Shown here one piece after another: positions 12,733 through 26,846 of a stretch of DNA of 64,000 nt. The notes below the pieces were generated by a model that was not told the origin of the DNA, did no database searches, and saw nothing but the letters and a program-made list of their open reading frames with translations. This DNA is from Nepenthes gracilis (lineage: Eukaryota; Streptophyta; Magnoliopsida; Caryophyllales; Nepenthaceae), in contig BSYO01000005.1 of NCBI GenBank assembly GCA_033239525.1, forward strand, positions 2,328,001 through 2,392,000. Reading direction: 5' to 3'. How positions within the stretch are numbered: the first letter of the stretch is position 1; every line of letters begins with the position of its first letter. The position numbers and the translations under genes are program-made.

Positions 12733-15700
12733 TCAGTAAGGTCTAAACTTCCTTGCAGCTCGTAACTCCTGGATCCGCTTCCTGTCCTCCTCGAACTTAC
12801 TTTGAAGCTTCATAAGTTCTGCATGAAACAATAGAATAGAATTATTATATTTTATGAGTAGGGGGAAAAAAAAGTCAGTTGTTAAATTCACTGATAAAAA
12901 TATCGACTAATATATATCAATATGGACTCCCAACATTATGAAAAAATCACGATATTATGCCATGTCGATGACATATCAGAAATTCATACCTACTGTCTAG
13001 TATCTCGGATATTGATTCGACTATGACCAATAGCGGCATGATATTAAAGAATCAAATTAGATCGATTTTTCCCCCCTCCAAGGAAGCCTAATTGGCTACA
13101 TAAAAGCTACGATTCTAAATCAACTACTCAACATGATGAGATACTTCTCTCTCCCATTGATTATGAAGGTAGCAATATCACAAAAAATAAATGTTCTAAA
13201 GATATCATTTAGATACCCCTCGGTTGGTGTAGCATGCATCGACGGATCCATTTTTATGGGGTGCCCACTGATATGGATAGATTGATGAGACGTCACATAA
13301 AATAATATGAATACAAAGTGGCTCTATAACAAAACCTATAAGAATATGCATTGGTGTGTTAAATTATCACCACCACAAAAACATTACCCATCAGAAAACA
13401 TGCATTGGTGACATGGTGTGTGAAATTATCATTAACCACAAAAACACTACCCTACTGGTATACATTCTTTCTTTGGTAAGAAAATATCCTCACCCTCATT
13501 TCAGGTGGCTTGGGCCAAACTTCTAAGTGTATGATTTCACCGGGGAAGTTTAGGCATAGAATAACAAGAATCAAACTCATGACCACGGACCTAACCACAA
13601 TGCCTCAGGTTATCCTTACCAATTGCTCTAATGAGCGTGGGACATTCTAGAAAAGGAAGCATTTGCCAAGCAAAATAATAGAACATCTGCTAGCATGGGA
13701 ATCCTAATGCATGCAGCTCGTTTAGCTACTGTCGTAGGCAACATCGTTCTTTTAAGAAATCATCACCACACGGTCAGCCTCAGAGAAATCGAGTCTTCTT
13801 TTTTTCATTTAGGTGATCAAAAGTTGAAATTGGTAACAGTGGTGAACAATATAGACTGAGAAGACAAAAAGCAACCACACAGCCCAAAAACATGGACACA
13901 GTAACCCGGCACAAAACAAATCAGAATTGGCAGACCACAAAAAATGAGATAACTCCCGAGCCATGACAACAGAATTAGAGAAAGTACCTGCTAGATTACA
14001 AAGTATAACTTGATTGCAAAAGAGAAATAGATACTTTTACTAGACAAGTTTGCAACCAATAAGTACTAACACTTCTCCGGAGTTATTGTATCAGTATCTG
14101 ACACGTATAAGGCAGTGACACTTGGCCGTCGTGATTTGACACGTTTAAGACCCATTGAGCTATTTTGTAATTTTCAAAAAAAAATAAAATAAATTTTTGA
14201 TATAAACTAAAGTAAATATGAGTCATTTTATAATTTAGAAATAATGAAAAATTTACATTGTGAGGTAACAACACAATTTATTCATATTGGATCACTTATA
14301 TGCTGCTCTTCTTATTAATAAATAGATTATAAATTTTAGTCAACAAGCTTCAGCATATTGTGCCCTCATTTTCAAAAAAATATGTTAGTACCCATGCTTC
14401 TTAGATTCCTAATAGGCAATTGAGGTATCAGTTAGAGTGATTACTAATAGGCAACTGAGGTATCAGTTAGAACGTGCATACCATTCCTCTGGGCTTCCCT
14501 TCGTTGGAATCGATAGAAATCTAAGCCAACATCCTTTCTTTTCCTTTTTGCCATTTTGTCTACAACAGCAGCCTGAGCAACAGATCCCACAGCAACGCCA
14601 CTTTCAGGATCAGTTGTCTTCTTCCCACCCTTGCGGTGTACAACAACTGTCCACCCACCTTCCGCAGCCTGTGCTTCTCTCTCTTTTCTTGCCTGTGCAG
14701 AAAAAATAGACCAAAAGAAAAGTGGGTGTTGAAGAATACAATAGAATTTGGATATGCAGTTGCTAATGAAAATGACAAAGGGTTAAGTTAATATGATGAC
14801 TTGAAAATTCACAAGAAATCTCACTCCAGTACACAAGTAATGTTACATTCATCAGAACACCAAAAATATATAATATTATCTGTGAAAATTGAATCCCAGT
14901 CCTCCAGAAAATTTTCAAAAAAATGTGGCATACTTCAGACAAAATGATAATCCCGTTGATGACCACTATGAAAAAGGGGTTTTCTGCAATTCAACTGCTT
15001 AGAATACCAACTCTGACTCTAAGAATCGTCCCTGTGCACATTAGGGAAAATATGCTCTAAGTGATATAACTGCAAAGATCTAATTGTGCGCAGCTGCAAT
15101 CTTTAATTTTGTTTTTTTTTTCCTTTTTTATTCATTTTAGATTAGCTATCGGAAATATCATGGTGGCGGATGCTCAACAAACAAGGAAAGGAACGAGGCT
15201 AAAGCTGGAAGGAAAAAGCACCTGTTCCGCCTCTGCTTCATATGCTGTTATGAAGTCATCAATCCTTTGTTGTAGCACCTTCAATCCTGGTCTATTGTCA
15301 TGATGTTCCTTAACCCATTCTGCAATCCACGTAAGCTGATAAAGCCATTGAAGAATAAAATAAAAGATTGCAGTGAGCGAAACAAATTATTCAGCACAAT
15401 TCAATCAAACACAGCAACAATCCTTCTCGTTTTGGCAACAATTTTCTGTCACCTCCCCCAAAAAAAAAAAAAGAAAACCAGTCCGGGGGGCTGCTATGCA
15501 GGAAGAGTAGCAACCCCTTTGACTCCCCTCTCACCAATTGGGTAAAAAAAAGTTCTAATGGGTGAGATTTAAACATATAAAAAGTCCCTCAAATAGTTGT
15601 TTGCTAATTTTTTTTTTTTTTTTTGGCTTTACTATTTAATGGATGTTAATTTTTTACAAAAATAAAAAACAACTATCTTCAATTTTTTATTTTAAAATAT

Positions 15701-18700
15701 TCACCATTGGATTTAAATCCAATGATGGATACAAGTGCCCCCATTGGCCCCAAAGAAACCCCTTCATAAATGCATTTTCCTTTTTCTTGGGGGGAGGGGG
15801 TAGGTACAATGGGAAGGAGGAAGTTAGTAGAATTACACCACCCGGGCCATTGTCTTGGGCAAGTATAACCATATTTCATTAACATGCACTTTGTGAGAAA
15901 GCGATAATTTGCAATCATTTTTAAAGCTTAGAGGTTCAATAGCACGTGGAATGATCAAAGGTGAAGAATACAATTTATTGAAAGAAACGGGCATCCACTT
16001 GTCTCTTTCTTAATTTTAGAAGAGAAGCAAGAAAGCAAAGCATTCATGTGATGACCAAAAGCAATGGATGCCAGGGGTCAAGTAAAGAGTTCATAATCCC
16101 CTTAATTAATGCATTCTACAAAAATATAAAGAACCAAAAACAGAGACAGAAGATCTTACTTCTCATTCCGCAAGAGAAATCTTCTTCCCCAGAAGAGATC
16201 TGATGAACCTGACATTCTGGTTCAACTTCTTTCTCATGCAGTGACTTCTTTTCTTCATTTGATGAAGGTTTTTTCTTCTTTTTACTTCTATAAGCTTTTC
16301 TGGTATTATCTACAAGGTAAAAGCACACGAGATGAAAGGATAAAACAGAAGCTCATAGATACTTGATGATATGAAACATTCTCCATTGTCAAGACAATGT
16401 ATGAAGAAAGCAATCCACGGTTACCAGTTAATGTATAAAGAGAACACTCCATCGTTACCAGTTAATGTATAAAGAGAACAATCCAATGTCATCAGTTTCA
16501 TTCTATCTTCAAAAAATTAGCATGAGAGCACAGCCCACATATGCTCATCATATGACCGAAAAGAAATTGATGATCCTTTTTCCCTTTAGATAAAAGAACA
16601 ACTCAAGTGCTAATAATACCACTGTGTATCAAACATAATATGAATCAAAACATGGAAACACAAGGCACATCCTCAATTCTTACTTTTGATTCCTCTAGAG
16701 CACTCATTATCCCCAGAAGAAATCTGATAAGCCTTATCTAGCTCATCTTCTCCTTCCTTGACTATTGACTTACTGCCTTCATTTGATGATATGTAGTCCC
16801 TTTTTTTACAAGCTTTCCGATACTTTCCTGCAGGAAAACAGAGAAAGACTGATACAAGTACAAAACAAAAAATCAAAACTGCATGATGAGCAAATTGTTT
16901 CTGATGACACTGTTATTTGCATTTAAAGGCATACAAAAAAACCATGGGAATAGACATGCAACATCCACATACTTTTCAATTTTCCAGAGAAACCACTCTT
17001 CGCAGAAGAAATTTGATAAGTTTTATCTGGCTCAAATTCTTCCTCATGCATTAAAGAATCCTCTTTATTTGATGAATGACGGACCCTTTTATTTTTACAA
17101 GCTTTCTTTTTAGCTGCAGGAGAAAACAATACAGAAAACACGTGATCAGAGGATAAAGAAGCCTACAGCTGAATGATAATATCTCTTTATAAACCTATTG
17201 AAATATGAATAAATGAAACAGCACAATAAAAGCACCAATATTTACTACAGTCACAACATCGGCACTCAGGCCAGTCATAAGTCTTTTTCAAAGTCAGATG
17301 GGCTTGAACCCACTATGCTGTCATCTGAAAAGAACAAGGAAGACCGTATGTTTCTTGTGTAGCAATGGAAGTTGAAACATGGTGGAATTGATGACGCAGC
17401 TAAATTAAGGAACCATATCATTTGCTGGAAGAGGTAGTACCCTTGTAACTGACAAGATGCAGTGAACAAGAAGGACAGATAGCCAGACAGACTAGACCAA
17501 AAGACAATTGCCCTCATCTTTCCTCACAGTTTGCCATTTTTCCAGTCTTTTCCTACCAAGAGTGCAGAAGGAATACTGATTCAAGCTATGTAACTTGGCT
17601 CATTATGACAACATGATGGTGATTGTAAAAAGATCCTAGCCTAAATACGCTCATAAACTTCATGAATCCACCACAATGTTTCTAGAAGTGCTAGGCACAA
17701 TGAAGCACCAAAGCTCTGCAGATCTTGAACTCAATCTGCAAACTTCGTACAAATGAAGCTCAGTTTCTAAGAATTCCAACGTGTGTGTGAGAGAGAGCAC
17801 GAGTGCAAGTGTGAAGGTGAGTGTGTGTGTGAGAGAGTAGGTGTGTCTGCATGCAGGCACGGGAAAGGAAAAATCAAAAGGAAGTTCAATCTGCAGAAAT
17901 ATGTGTTCATTAAAAAATTAAAGGAAAAAAAATTGAGGAATGCTAAGCATGTGTAATCCTACTAGGCTCAGTCTCTGGAGAGAAATTCCTGGGTCATGTG
18001 CCATTGTAATGTAGAAATCACTCTTCTTTTAAATCAACATAAACCTATTTTACATAATCTTGAAATCTAGAAAACCTTCGTATCTCCCCATAGGCCATAA
18101 CCTGATCAGGATCTTTCTTTCTTCTGCAGCATTTCATTTCCACATTTATATCATGAAAATATTGAGGAACACGTTACTTTCTGAAGCCCACAAGGATACC
18201 ATTGATAATGTCCAAGAAAATAAACAAGTACCTCAATAACTTCGAACTGTCCTACCTCACCTATGGGCTTCTACATTACACGACTACAGATTTTGGAGCT
18301 CTAAGAGAGTGAAGAGATTGATTATTCAATGATTTGTGCTAAAATTGTAAGTCTTTCCTTTAAGACTCCGGACGTCTGTCTTCCACCATGTTGGCTGCAT
18401 CACTGAAGATAACAGGCTCTCTGCAGTGATTATTCAGGCACGAGTCTAAAGCATCAATCCATGTTCTACTTTAGTTTGGTGTGATATCATTGAAACCTAA
18501 CTCTTGTTTAGAATGCACAACTATACATGCCAGGACCATGGAGAAAATCACTGTTACCACATAATATCTATTCTGGATCTGGATACCATGATACATGGTG
18601 ACAAATGAACTTCTCCATGTTAAATGTCTGATGATATCTTTATGAAAATGTGATGGAAAGACATTGGGAACAAGCTTTTCCTTAAATTAGACGACTTCAG

Positions 18701-21182
18701 AAATTCTCACATGTTGACAAAATAGACCAATCACCTCCCAATTCAAGGTATGGCTTCAGAACTTGTTTCTCAAAATCCATAATTTATAAAAGTTTGCTGC
18801 AAAAGTTATTTGAGTTAAAACTTTTGCAATAGTGCCTGTCATTACACTTACTCTTTGTTTGAAAGCTTCCAAAGCTGAAATAATCCACCAAGATAGTTCA
18901 TGTTCAAGGTAATGATCTGATTCTCCAGAAAAAAAGGCTTGGAATTAAGAGGCTCTGGACGTTTGAACTCTGATCAATAAGCAATTGAGTTTGTAGATGC
19001 ATTTCACAAAGGCTATACAAATCATCATAGATTGTTGATCTCTTCTATCACTCATTTGTATCACAGAGTTCTGTGCATAGCTGCTTCATTTTCCCAAAAG
19101 CATGTCCACTTCCTTCGCAACAGAAAATTTCATACCAACTTCCATGATTCTGTGATGGTTTGAGGATCATAAAATGGCTGTGATTGGATATTTGATATTG
19201 AAAAACAAGGACCCAGAAACCCAAATTGACTGCTTGATCTTGAAGATGTAAAGATGCACCTTGGTTTCTTCTGGAGAGGTCAAGTTCAAAGCTACAGCCA
19301 ATATTCCAAGAACTACATTTCTGGGGCCCAAGCCCTTTTGTCATCGAGGGAGGAATCTCTAGTTTGAAAGGAAAATTCTGAACCATAAAAGGAAAGTGTA
19401 GCATGACTAGACACTATACTAGGCAGAAAATGCTTAGGAAAAAAGTGTTTGCCCATCACAGTTGCCATTTATGAATCCCATTCAAATTTTTAGGGGATGA
19501 ATGCCATAAATATGGCAGGAATCTCAATGTGATGGCATGTGCTACAAAAACATGGATGTGAATATCATCCAACAAATTTACGCAAGAAAGCTTGACATGT
19601 GCTAATGTCCTAACTCAGAGTTCCCCTCTGATTTGGTTGACAAAACACAGGCCACCTTTTCCAACAAAGAAGACCCTAATAAGTATCCTGATTCCACGAG
19701 AATTTGACATCTGCAGCATAAAGGGTTTCAACTAGTAGAGAGAGAGTGAAGACCATCAAAAACAGCAAATTAGTTAACGCAGATATTTATTAAAACATGC
19801 CAATTCACGGGTTGAAAATAATTCCAAGTGAGCTTTGCTTATACATTATATTATTCTTCAAGAACAAAGTTTGAACATCTGAGGCTTTGGAAAATATTAA
19901 TAGGTGGAAGATGAAATAACAAAATTTTACCATAAGCAGAATCTAGTTAACAAAAGTCCCCCATCCATCCCCCCAAAAAAAGAAGTTAAATCTAGCCAGC
20001 AGAACACAAACACAGCTACAGAATATCAGCTCCCCTTATAATCATGCATACCAAGAGCCAGTTATCACATGTAGAATAAGTGACATGCTATTTCGTCCTT
20101 TTGCTGAGAGCCTAAGATTTACTTACACCACTGAAGTGATAAAATATCTCAAATTCTTCATAGCCCCTTTTAAATAAAGGAACAAAGATACGACCTAAGA
20201 GAGCCAAAAAGGTTGGTAACAACCTCACATTTCTTTACTATAAGGAATTCCTATCTATCCATAAACCAACCACTTGCACATTACAAGATAAAATATCTAA
20301 AATTCTTTATAGCCAGTTTTTATATGAAAAATAAAGATATGACCTAAAAGAGCTGACGAGGTAGAAATCAAGTTTGTGTTTCTTTTCAAATAAATATGAC
20401 AAACAATTACTTCAGTGCAATTCCTGTGATCATTACTTGTGAGAGTTGCTGACTCAACCCGAGTACACGCCCCACCTGGGGCAGACCAGTATCCAGAACA
20501 GCCACCACCTCCCCCCAAAATAAATAACAAAAAGAAAAATCCATTAAGTTGGATTATTTGATGCTCACCCTCCAATTAGTTAATACTTCCATGAATCTTG
20601 CAATGAAAAATTGTGAATCCTAGTTTTTTTCTTTTTTTTTTTGGGGGGGGGGGGGTATTGAATAAACAAGATTGGGAGTTTACCATGATGAGAAACAGTA
20701 AAAATGTAAAATACATAATCTAACCAACATGAAACAGAACACTTATCTTGCTCTTGACAACTCAATGTGGAACTTTACAAATCAACAAATAAGACAAATG
20801 GTAACAGCAAATAACAAACTAAACTAATGACTGTGATTGTTGCAAAGGGACATAATTGGTGCTCAGAGATAAAAAGGAAGCCTAGTAAACAAGCTCTTAG
20901 ATCGTAGGGTCTGTAGAACGTTAGATGTCTGAAACTTTACCCCTATATTGCAAATAGGTTATTTTCATGGCTTGAATTATGTCACTAGCGCAACATCATC
21001 AATGAGTTAGGGCTCACGCTCTAGTGTTTGGAGATAATATTGTGAAAATACAACAGAAGAAATACAACATCAACAATCAATTCAAATGAACAAAAAAATG
21101 TGCAGAGTAGTCACAAACCTCTCTCAATGAGCTGTCGATTCCTGCTCTTAATCTTCTTCTTTTCTTTCTTCTCCAGTTCCAT
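12733..21182 (-). CDS. RRP7: Ribosomal RNA-processing protein 7 (RRP7A-like), complete, 297 aa
   Basis: RRP7 proteins are nucleolar factors for pre-rRNA processing and small-subunit assembly. Coding exons in transcript order: 21182-21119, 17113-16973, 16827-16684, 16309-16160, 15319-15222, 14692-14482 and 12818-12733. They total 894 nt, exactly 298 codons with the TGA stop. The start is a lysine-rich MELEKKEKKKIKSRNRQLIE. Three related lysine/acidic exons follow, then an RPGLKVLQQRIDDF segment. The C-terminal RRP7 domain has EGGWTVVVHRKGGKKTTDP, DFYRFQRREAQRN and the terminal RIQELRAARKFRPY, the hallmark of the family. The domain identification is strong. The N-terminal exon is the least certain: it lies 4 kb upstream but fits in phase. 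The acceptor at 15320 was chosen because it keeps the frame, while a nearer-looking CAG at 15336 breaks it. Confidence 0.9.
12819..14481 (-). other. Last intron of RRP7 (1.66 kb) with a SINE
   Basis: Phase-1 intron between the exon ending RREAQRN-G and the last exon starting AA-CTT-ATG. It contains the tRNA-derived SINE described separately; the rest is unrecognised. Confidence 0.75.
13490..13645 (-). mobile_element. tRNA-derived SINE (fragment)
   Basis: On the minus strand a tRNA-like A box (TAGAGCAATTGGTAAGG, complement of 13614-13630) is followed about 40 bp on by a B box-like GAGTTTGATTCTTG (complement of 13565-13578). This internal pol III promoter pair is the mark of tRNA-derived SINEs. 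No cloverleaf and no precise ends were established, so it is not called a tRNA gene. Confidence 0.55.
16160..17113 (-). repeat. Three tandem look-alike exons in RRP7
   Basis: Exons 17113-16973 (141 nt), 16827-16684 (144 nt) and 16309-16160 (150 nt) are all phase 1-1. Each encodes the same layout: a basic start (KKKACKNK, KYRKACKKR, RKAYRSKKKKK), then SSN, an acidic stretch, and Y/H-QISS followed by a short acidic-to-basic end (GKLK, RGIK, GMR). This looks like exon duplication within the gene. Any one could be skipped without a frame change. Confidence 0.85.
17114..21118 (-). other. First coding intron of RRP7 (4.0 kb)
   Basis: Links the 21-codon first coding exon (ends phase 1) with the first repeat exon. 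It holds a GT/GA-rich simple repeat near 17780-17838 and a 118-codon minus-strand open frame at 19048-19404 with no recognised domain. I looked for further copies of the QISS repeat exon here and found none. Confidence 0.6.
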
Positions 21183-22470
21183 ATTTCTGTCCTCTCCACT
21201 AAAATCCTAGTAAAGCTTTTCCAAAATCTGCGGCGTAATGGAGCAAGATTAATCCATTCATAAATTTATCAATCAGGAAGTTGGAATATGTTTGCATCAG
21301 ATAAGATTACAATACTGAGAATGCAAAGGAGCCGTAGAAAACAGTAAATGTCCCTGTCAAAGATTTAGACATGTAAAATGTTGGGGAAAAACACTGAATG
21401 GTATGCTAAAGAGAATTCAGAAGTTAAGGAGGTTAAAGGGGGGAAAAGAAAGATAAGAAAAGAAGAAATATAGCAATATAGTCAGAAACAATTTCTATGA
21501 AAGTAAAGTGTTTGACAACTTCAAGGTAGGGGGTAGCATGATGCTCCTTTGTGCATCACATTATAGATGACTAATGTGGAATGCAATGAATGGTGTTGAG
21601 AATAGTATTCCATGCAAGATTTGATAAGCACATAATGGAAATTTCACCATTGAATGATGAAATTAGGCAACAGAACCACCTGACTCTCACATTCGTATCC
21701 ATCAAGGGATGGGTATCAAAAGGAGAGAACAGGAATGAATATGATGAAGATGCTTTAATCACAATAGACAAACCATTAAACCCTATATTTGCATTTACAT
21801 CTCCATTTTTATTTCCACCACTTATTCCCATTCCGTGCATTTCCATAAATGAAAAGAACAGTGCAAGTCCCATGACAGCACCAAACCCATCCCCGAAGTT
21901 TAACATAGTACAAGCTAACTAATGAACAATAGGGAGAGCTTCCTATTTCTAAAGTTAACAAGGTTTCCTATTTCCAAAAGTAACATACATTCTATTTCCT
22001 AAAGCATCAGAGACACCTCGCAAATTTGAATTAATTCCAGCACATCATCAAAAGACGCATCACCAAACAAGCACCTCCATTAACATTACAAAATTAATGC
22101 TGATAAAAATAAATGCCAGCATAAAATAACTAGATCTAAACACACAAAGAATAGAAATCACAAAGCTACTTGCATCACATTATGGAAGAAACTGAACTGA
22201 AATCTAAGCAAACTAGATTGAATATCATCGAGTTGTGAATGGTTGCAATATTGTATACTGAGTCAAACAAATGAGAGAAAGGCCAGAAGAAGCAAGCAGA
22301 TAACACAAAAAAGAGTAAACACTCCAGTCACCTTGGATAGGACTTCAATTGCATGAAAAAAGTTTAAGATCGCTTTGGATGGTGAGGCTTAACTGAACAC
22401 CGGAATTTGGGGAGAGAGAGAACAAACACGTAGAGAGAGACAAAGAGAGTCTCAAGAAGCAAAAACCTAA
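21183..22470 (-). promoter_or_regulatory. 5'UTR with intron, RRP7 gene
   Basis: Upstream of the ATG at 21182 an acceptor (GCCGCAG/ATTTTGG) lies near 21229. A donor (CCAAG/GTGACT) lies at 22332/22331, so an about 1.1-kb leader intron is likely, with a first untranslated exon from 22332 to about 22470. Splice motifs are seen; the transcription start is inferred. Confidence 0.45.
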
Positions 22471-22755
22471 TGCATCTGAAGCTTTGGATGGGACGCACTA
22501 GCGGTGCTGTGTTATGTGGGAAGGAGCAATTTCAGTGCAATGTGAAAGAATTTGACAATGAAACCATTTAAACTCTATCAAATCGGGCCTCTAGAACAAG
22601 ATCAACCCATTCAATTAAAAAATTCACGATGAACTTATGATCTATAAAACATTTTGTTAGGAACATACCTGCCTCGGATCCCAGGAATTCAAGGATAAGA
22701 TTGGGTCAACAGCTCAAATCCATACAACCCATGAGAGTTTGAGCCAGATATGAAT

Positions 22756-25700
22756 TGTCACAACCCGGACTAAACAACTATAAAAGATCTGGACAATGAC
22801 ACTAAAATCCAATAACCTTGTCATTTGTAGCAATATCATACATTCTTTAACACAAATACTTCAAAACATGGACTAATCTCTATATATCATCCAGTATGTA
22901 AAGTCTAAGAGTCTATCTAAATAATTCAATATTCTATATTTCATTATACAACTTATGGATATTACATATAAAAACTATATAACTTAAAGGCACCCACCTA
23001 GACTGTCAATAATTCACAAAATACAACTCCTCTGAGCAGTCTCCATAAAGATACAGCCATCTAAGCTAGTTTGAACCAGAAAAAAAGAGGAAGAAGAAGA
23101 AGAAGAATAATAAATACTAAATGAGCCAAATGACTAATAAGTAATTCCATAATCAGGAAATACAATAATAAGAGAGGCCAATAAAATCCAAGGAACTTAA
23201 TAATATAACAATAATAACCCATGAGTACCATGTGCCAGATAAAACATATGAGATGACAAATGCTCATATGAAATAGCACAAACAGGGACTCAAGGATTTA
23301 TACATGCTCATGCTATATACTACACATGTTAACATAAAGAATCTACAAGGATGATATTTCACATCACTGTAAACTTAAAGGCTAATAAATTAACCCCTCA
23401 TTAGTTGGGTACAATCCTCAAGATTACTATCCATCACCCCGTTGGGCAATGCCAAGAGCATCTAACCACAAATCTGTGGCTTGGCCAGTCAATAATTATT
23501 GGATATCCTAACTATCCAGAATATAGCACACAACAATACACTTATGCTACTACAAAAAAATACATAACCATAAAAACACATATCCCCATGATTACCAAAA
23601 TGGCCCAATATCGAATAATGCAGACTACATCAAAGACTCCTTGGCTCTATCTTCCTGGATTCTATAGTGCATTTATACATATTTCTTTTACTTTATTCAG
23701 AAAATGTAGAACGAAGTGTCATACCACATTAGACCATAATGCAAAATATCCAAGATCTATACACCAATAATTTTGTGTTATTTTCACATATAATCCTCAA
23801 CCATATCCTACCAAGACTGGCTATGTCAAGAATAAAGGTAGGAATGTGATTTGAAATAAGAAGATGCCAATGATCAAATATTAATACAACAATGATCAAG
23901 ATTATTTGTAGAAGGCGAAAACTGAATAATAATTTAACAGATAATCAAATGAGCAAATCTAAAGTCAATAAACATCTCAAAGTAGCCTAAGGTGCTTCTC
24001 ATTTCCTCAAAACACCAAGAACAATCCATCTATCATCTATAAACTTTTAATCTCATTACAAAGAACGTTTCCTTAAAATATCAACACCCCAAGAAATTCT
24101 AATCCTTCCTATGCTTAGGACATAACCATAATACTCAATATCATAACTATGTGAGATTAAATATGTCCCCCAATTAGTTTATTAAAATTCATCACTTGAC
24201 ACTCCCGGAAATATTATGTACAAAATACATAAGTAAATATGTAAAACCACATTTATCATATTAGGTCACCCAAAATATAACTCTCAAAAAATTATTTAAA
24301 TATTGGGTCACCCACAATATACCTATAAGAAATTATTTACTAACACTTTCAATTTAACAAAATTGACTTAGGATAGTTTACACCCCAATTAATCATCAAA
24401 ATACTTATTTCCACTAAATGAAGTCATTAAAATATTTATATATTTACTTTCACAAATTTAAACTCTTCCTCTTCCTCTATTTCACGCACACAGCAGGGCA
24501 ACCAATCCAGAATAGAGCTCCTCCATGGTTCCACCTAAAATCGCACCATTAAAGTCAAATATTTAAACATCATTTCTATTACTCAAATTTACTAGCATAT
24601 TAAATACCCCTTCCTCCTCCATCAGTCACATGTGAATGAATCCCCAAAGAACAAGAGCAGAGCATAGCCCCAGCCGTCCAGCAAACTCCTCTGTTCTTCT
24701 ATTTTACTACGCCATGGCTCCAAAGATAAGAAGAAACCAAGTATTACCCGTGGTGTAAAAGCAAGGTTCAGAAATCCTATGGTGAAATATCAAAAATATT
24801 ATGTTTACATCACAAAATTTCCTACCAAGAGTTATGCATAATCAACATATACCCAACACCAAAAACATACCACAAATTCAACACATAAATCACACTATTC
24901 AACATAGGCCCACCATGATTTCTGGAGCGCCAAAATCACGCAAGACTCGTGCAGGAACAAGGAAGCTACACTCAGAAAATGAATTAGGGGGAAGTAGGAA
25001 TTATGGAAATACTTGATTTTGGCTGGAAGAAGAACAAGAGCGGACCGTGTTCTACTATTCTCTCCTTCTAATATCTGTCTCTGCTGGGACAATCTTATTT
25101 GAACTCACACATTCCATAAGAGGCTCATATTAGACTTTCTGTCCAAAATATTTAAATTAGAGTCTATAATATTATTTTAAATCTAAATATCCACTACACA
25201 CAGCAGAGTATCCATCCTGACCGCCTATGCCAATTAAATAATATTTTTTGAGAGATTTTAAAAATAATTGAATATGTTTTTTTCAACCTACTATTCATTT
25301 TAACAATTTGCAAGCATATGGAAATATAAGCTCAACAAGCTAATATTCATTTTATCAATTTGCAAGTAACAAACATGCAGAAATAAAATTAGAGAGCAAA
25401 AAACACGAGACCCTCTTCATCTACCAAAAATGCAATCAGTAAATTTGTTTTCTCAGTGCTTTGGAGGGATTAAAATCAGAAACAAGCCCCTGCTATATGC
25501 TGTAAATTTTGTCATAACACCTCAGAATCACGGCCCTCATAATCTGCATGTTTTAGGGTTCCAATTTCAAATTTGTAAACTACTCAACAATCAAATTTAG
25601 GGTTCCAATTTCAATCCGAAAAATACACAACATCAAAGAAGATGGTCAAAAACCAGAAAAAATGGAGAGGCACGAGAGAGAGATGCGAAGAGTCTCAAAA

Positions 25701-26211
25701 AAACGGAGAGTCAACTAAGCAGATACGGGCAAGCGGGAGAGATGGGAAAAATATACTTAGTGGCGCGAGGACTGTATGAAACGGGGTAGAGTTTGAGCTA
25801 CAGTGGCAGCAGCAGCGACGGGCAACGGCAACGGTGCTGGCGCGGTTGCGAAGAAGACAAGAGGTGAAGAGAAGAGAGGTGGGTGCATAAGTGAAGCAGC
25901 AGTGCCGCCTGCAGGAAGAGGAAGAATGGAAAGAGTTGAAAATGGGGCAGTACATGTAATAGAACATTTTTTATATTATTTAGACCATTTAAAAGATAAA
26001 TTAGAATTCAATAATAATTATATTGGATTTACATAATTTTTATAAATCATAAAACCATTGTCCCCAATTATGTATAATATTTTTACTTGAAACAATTATA
26101 CCCTAATCGTATCCTAATCATAATAATTAAATAGCCTAAATTAATGTGTCAATAATTTTTTTCCCATACCACATAATTCAAACGACAAAAAAAAAAACCT
26201 AGGATATTACA
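22756..26211 (-). mobile_element. Probable solo LTR, Ty3/gypsy Tekay-like, copy A (3.5 kb)
   Basis: On the plus strand it begins TGTCACAACCCGG and ends CTAGGATATTACA, so on the minus strand it reads TGTAATATCC...CCGGGTTGTGACA, the terminal style of long LTRs of Tekay-type chromoviruses. No gag, protease, reverse transcriptase or integrase reading is visible inside, so it looks like one isolated LTR. Flanking pentamers TGAAT and TGAGC match only partly, so the target duplication is eroded or the ends are slightly off. The GC-rich short frames near 25803-26036 are low complexity and not called genes. Confidence 0.55.
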
Positions 26212-26846
26212 TGAGCTGTTGTTTGAATCTACACATTTTTTAGTCCAACTGAACTTGAGAGCAAGCAACCCCAAAAGAATCTAAAATAAACCCGCAATAA
26301 ATGAGAGCAATACATTATTATTAAGCAACGGTCGATATTTATTTGTTAGCTGAAAGAGTATTCACAATACTAGTAAAAGATGTCCGTCAGCTAGGGGAAT
26401 GCCTACGATGCTAAAGGGAAATGCCTAACACACTAGAGGATGGAGACAAGAATGCCAAAAAGGAGAGTCAGTAAGCCAACTAAGCGTGATAGCAACATTA
26501 GATATGGATCATAAAGCAAGTGTGATAGATGTTGTCTTTCAGATATTCAGCCTATCAATCCCAAGCTACACAGTTCAATGGCTCTTTTGCTATTCTAAAA
26601 ACACAACACTTGGCCATTTTGGCTAAATATTTGATTTCAAGGGGTAAAAATGTAAGGTATGAATTTAAAATTATAATTTTAATTATAATTAATTTAGATA
26701 AGAAAATAAAATTTTAAGGTCAAATAAAAATTAAGTTAGAATCAATTTTTAAATCGAGTTACATCAAATTAAGTGACGCCTAATCATTACCTAACACGGC
26801 ACCTACATGTTTCAAGCAACAAGTTGTGCATGAATGACGCCTAACT
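26212..26846. other. Short spacer between the two solo LTRs
   Basis: About 0.6 kb of AT-rich sequence between copies A and B. No gene or clear element is seen. Confidence 0.6.

Noticed and set aside
19048..19404. 118-codon open frame on the minus strand in an RRP7 intron
   Set aside because: No recognisable domain, no splice context, and it lies inside a phase-consistent intron; likely chance or decayed repeat.
25695..26036. Overlapping open frames in a GC-richer patch (Ala/Gly/Arg-rich on plus strand)
   Set aside because: Low-complexity sequence inside solo LTR copy A, no family resemblance.
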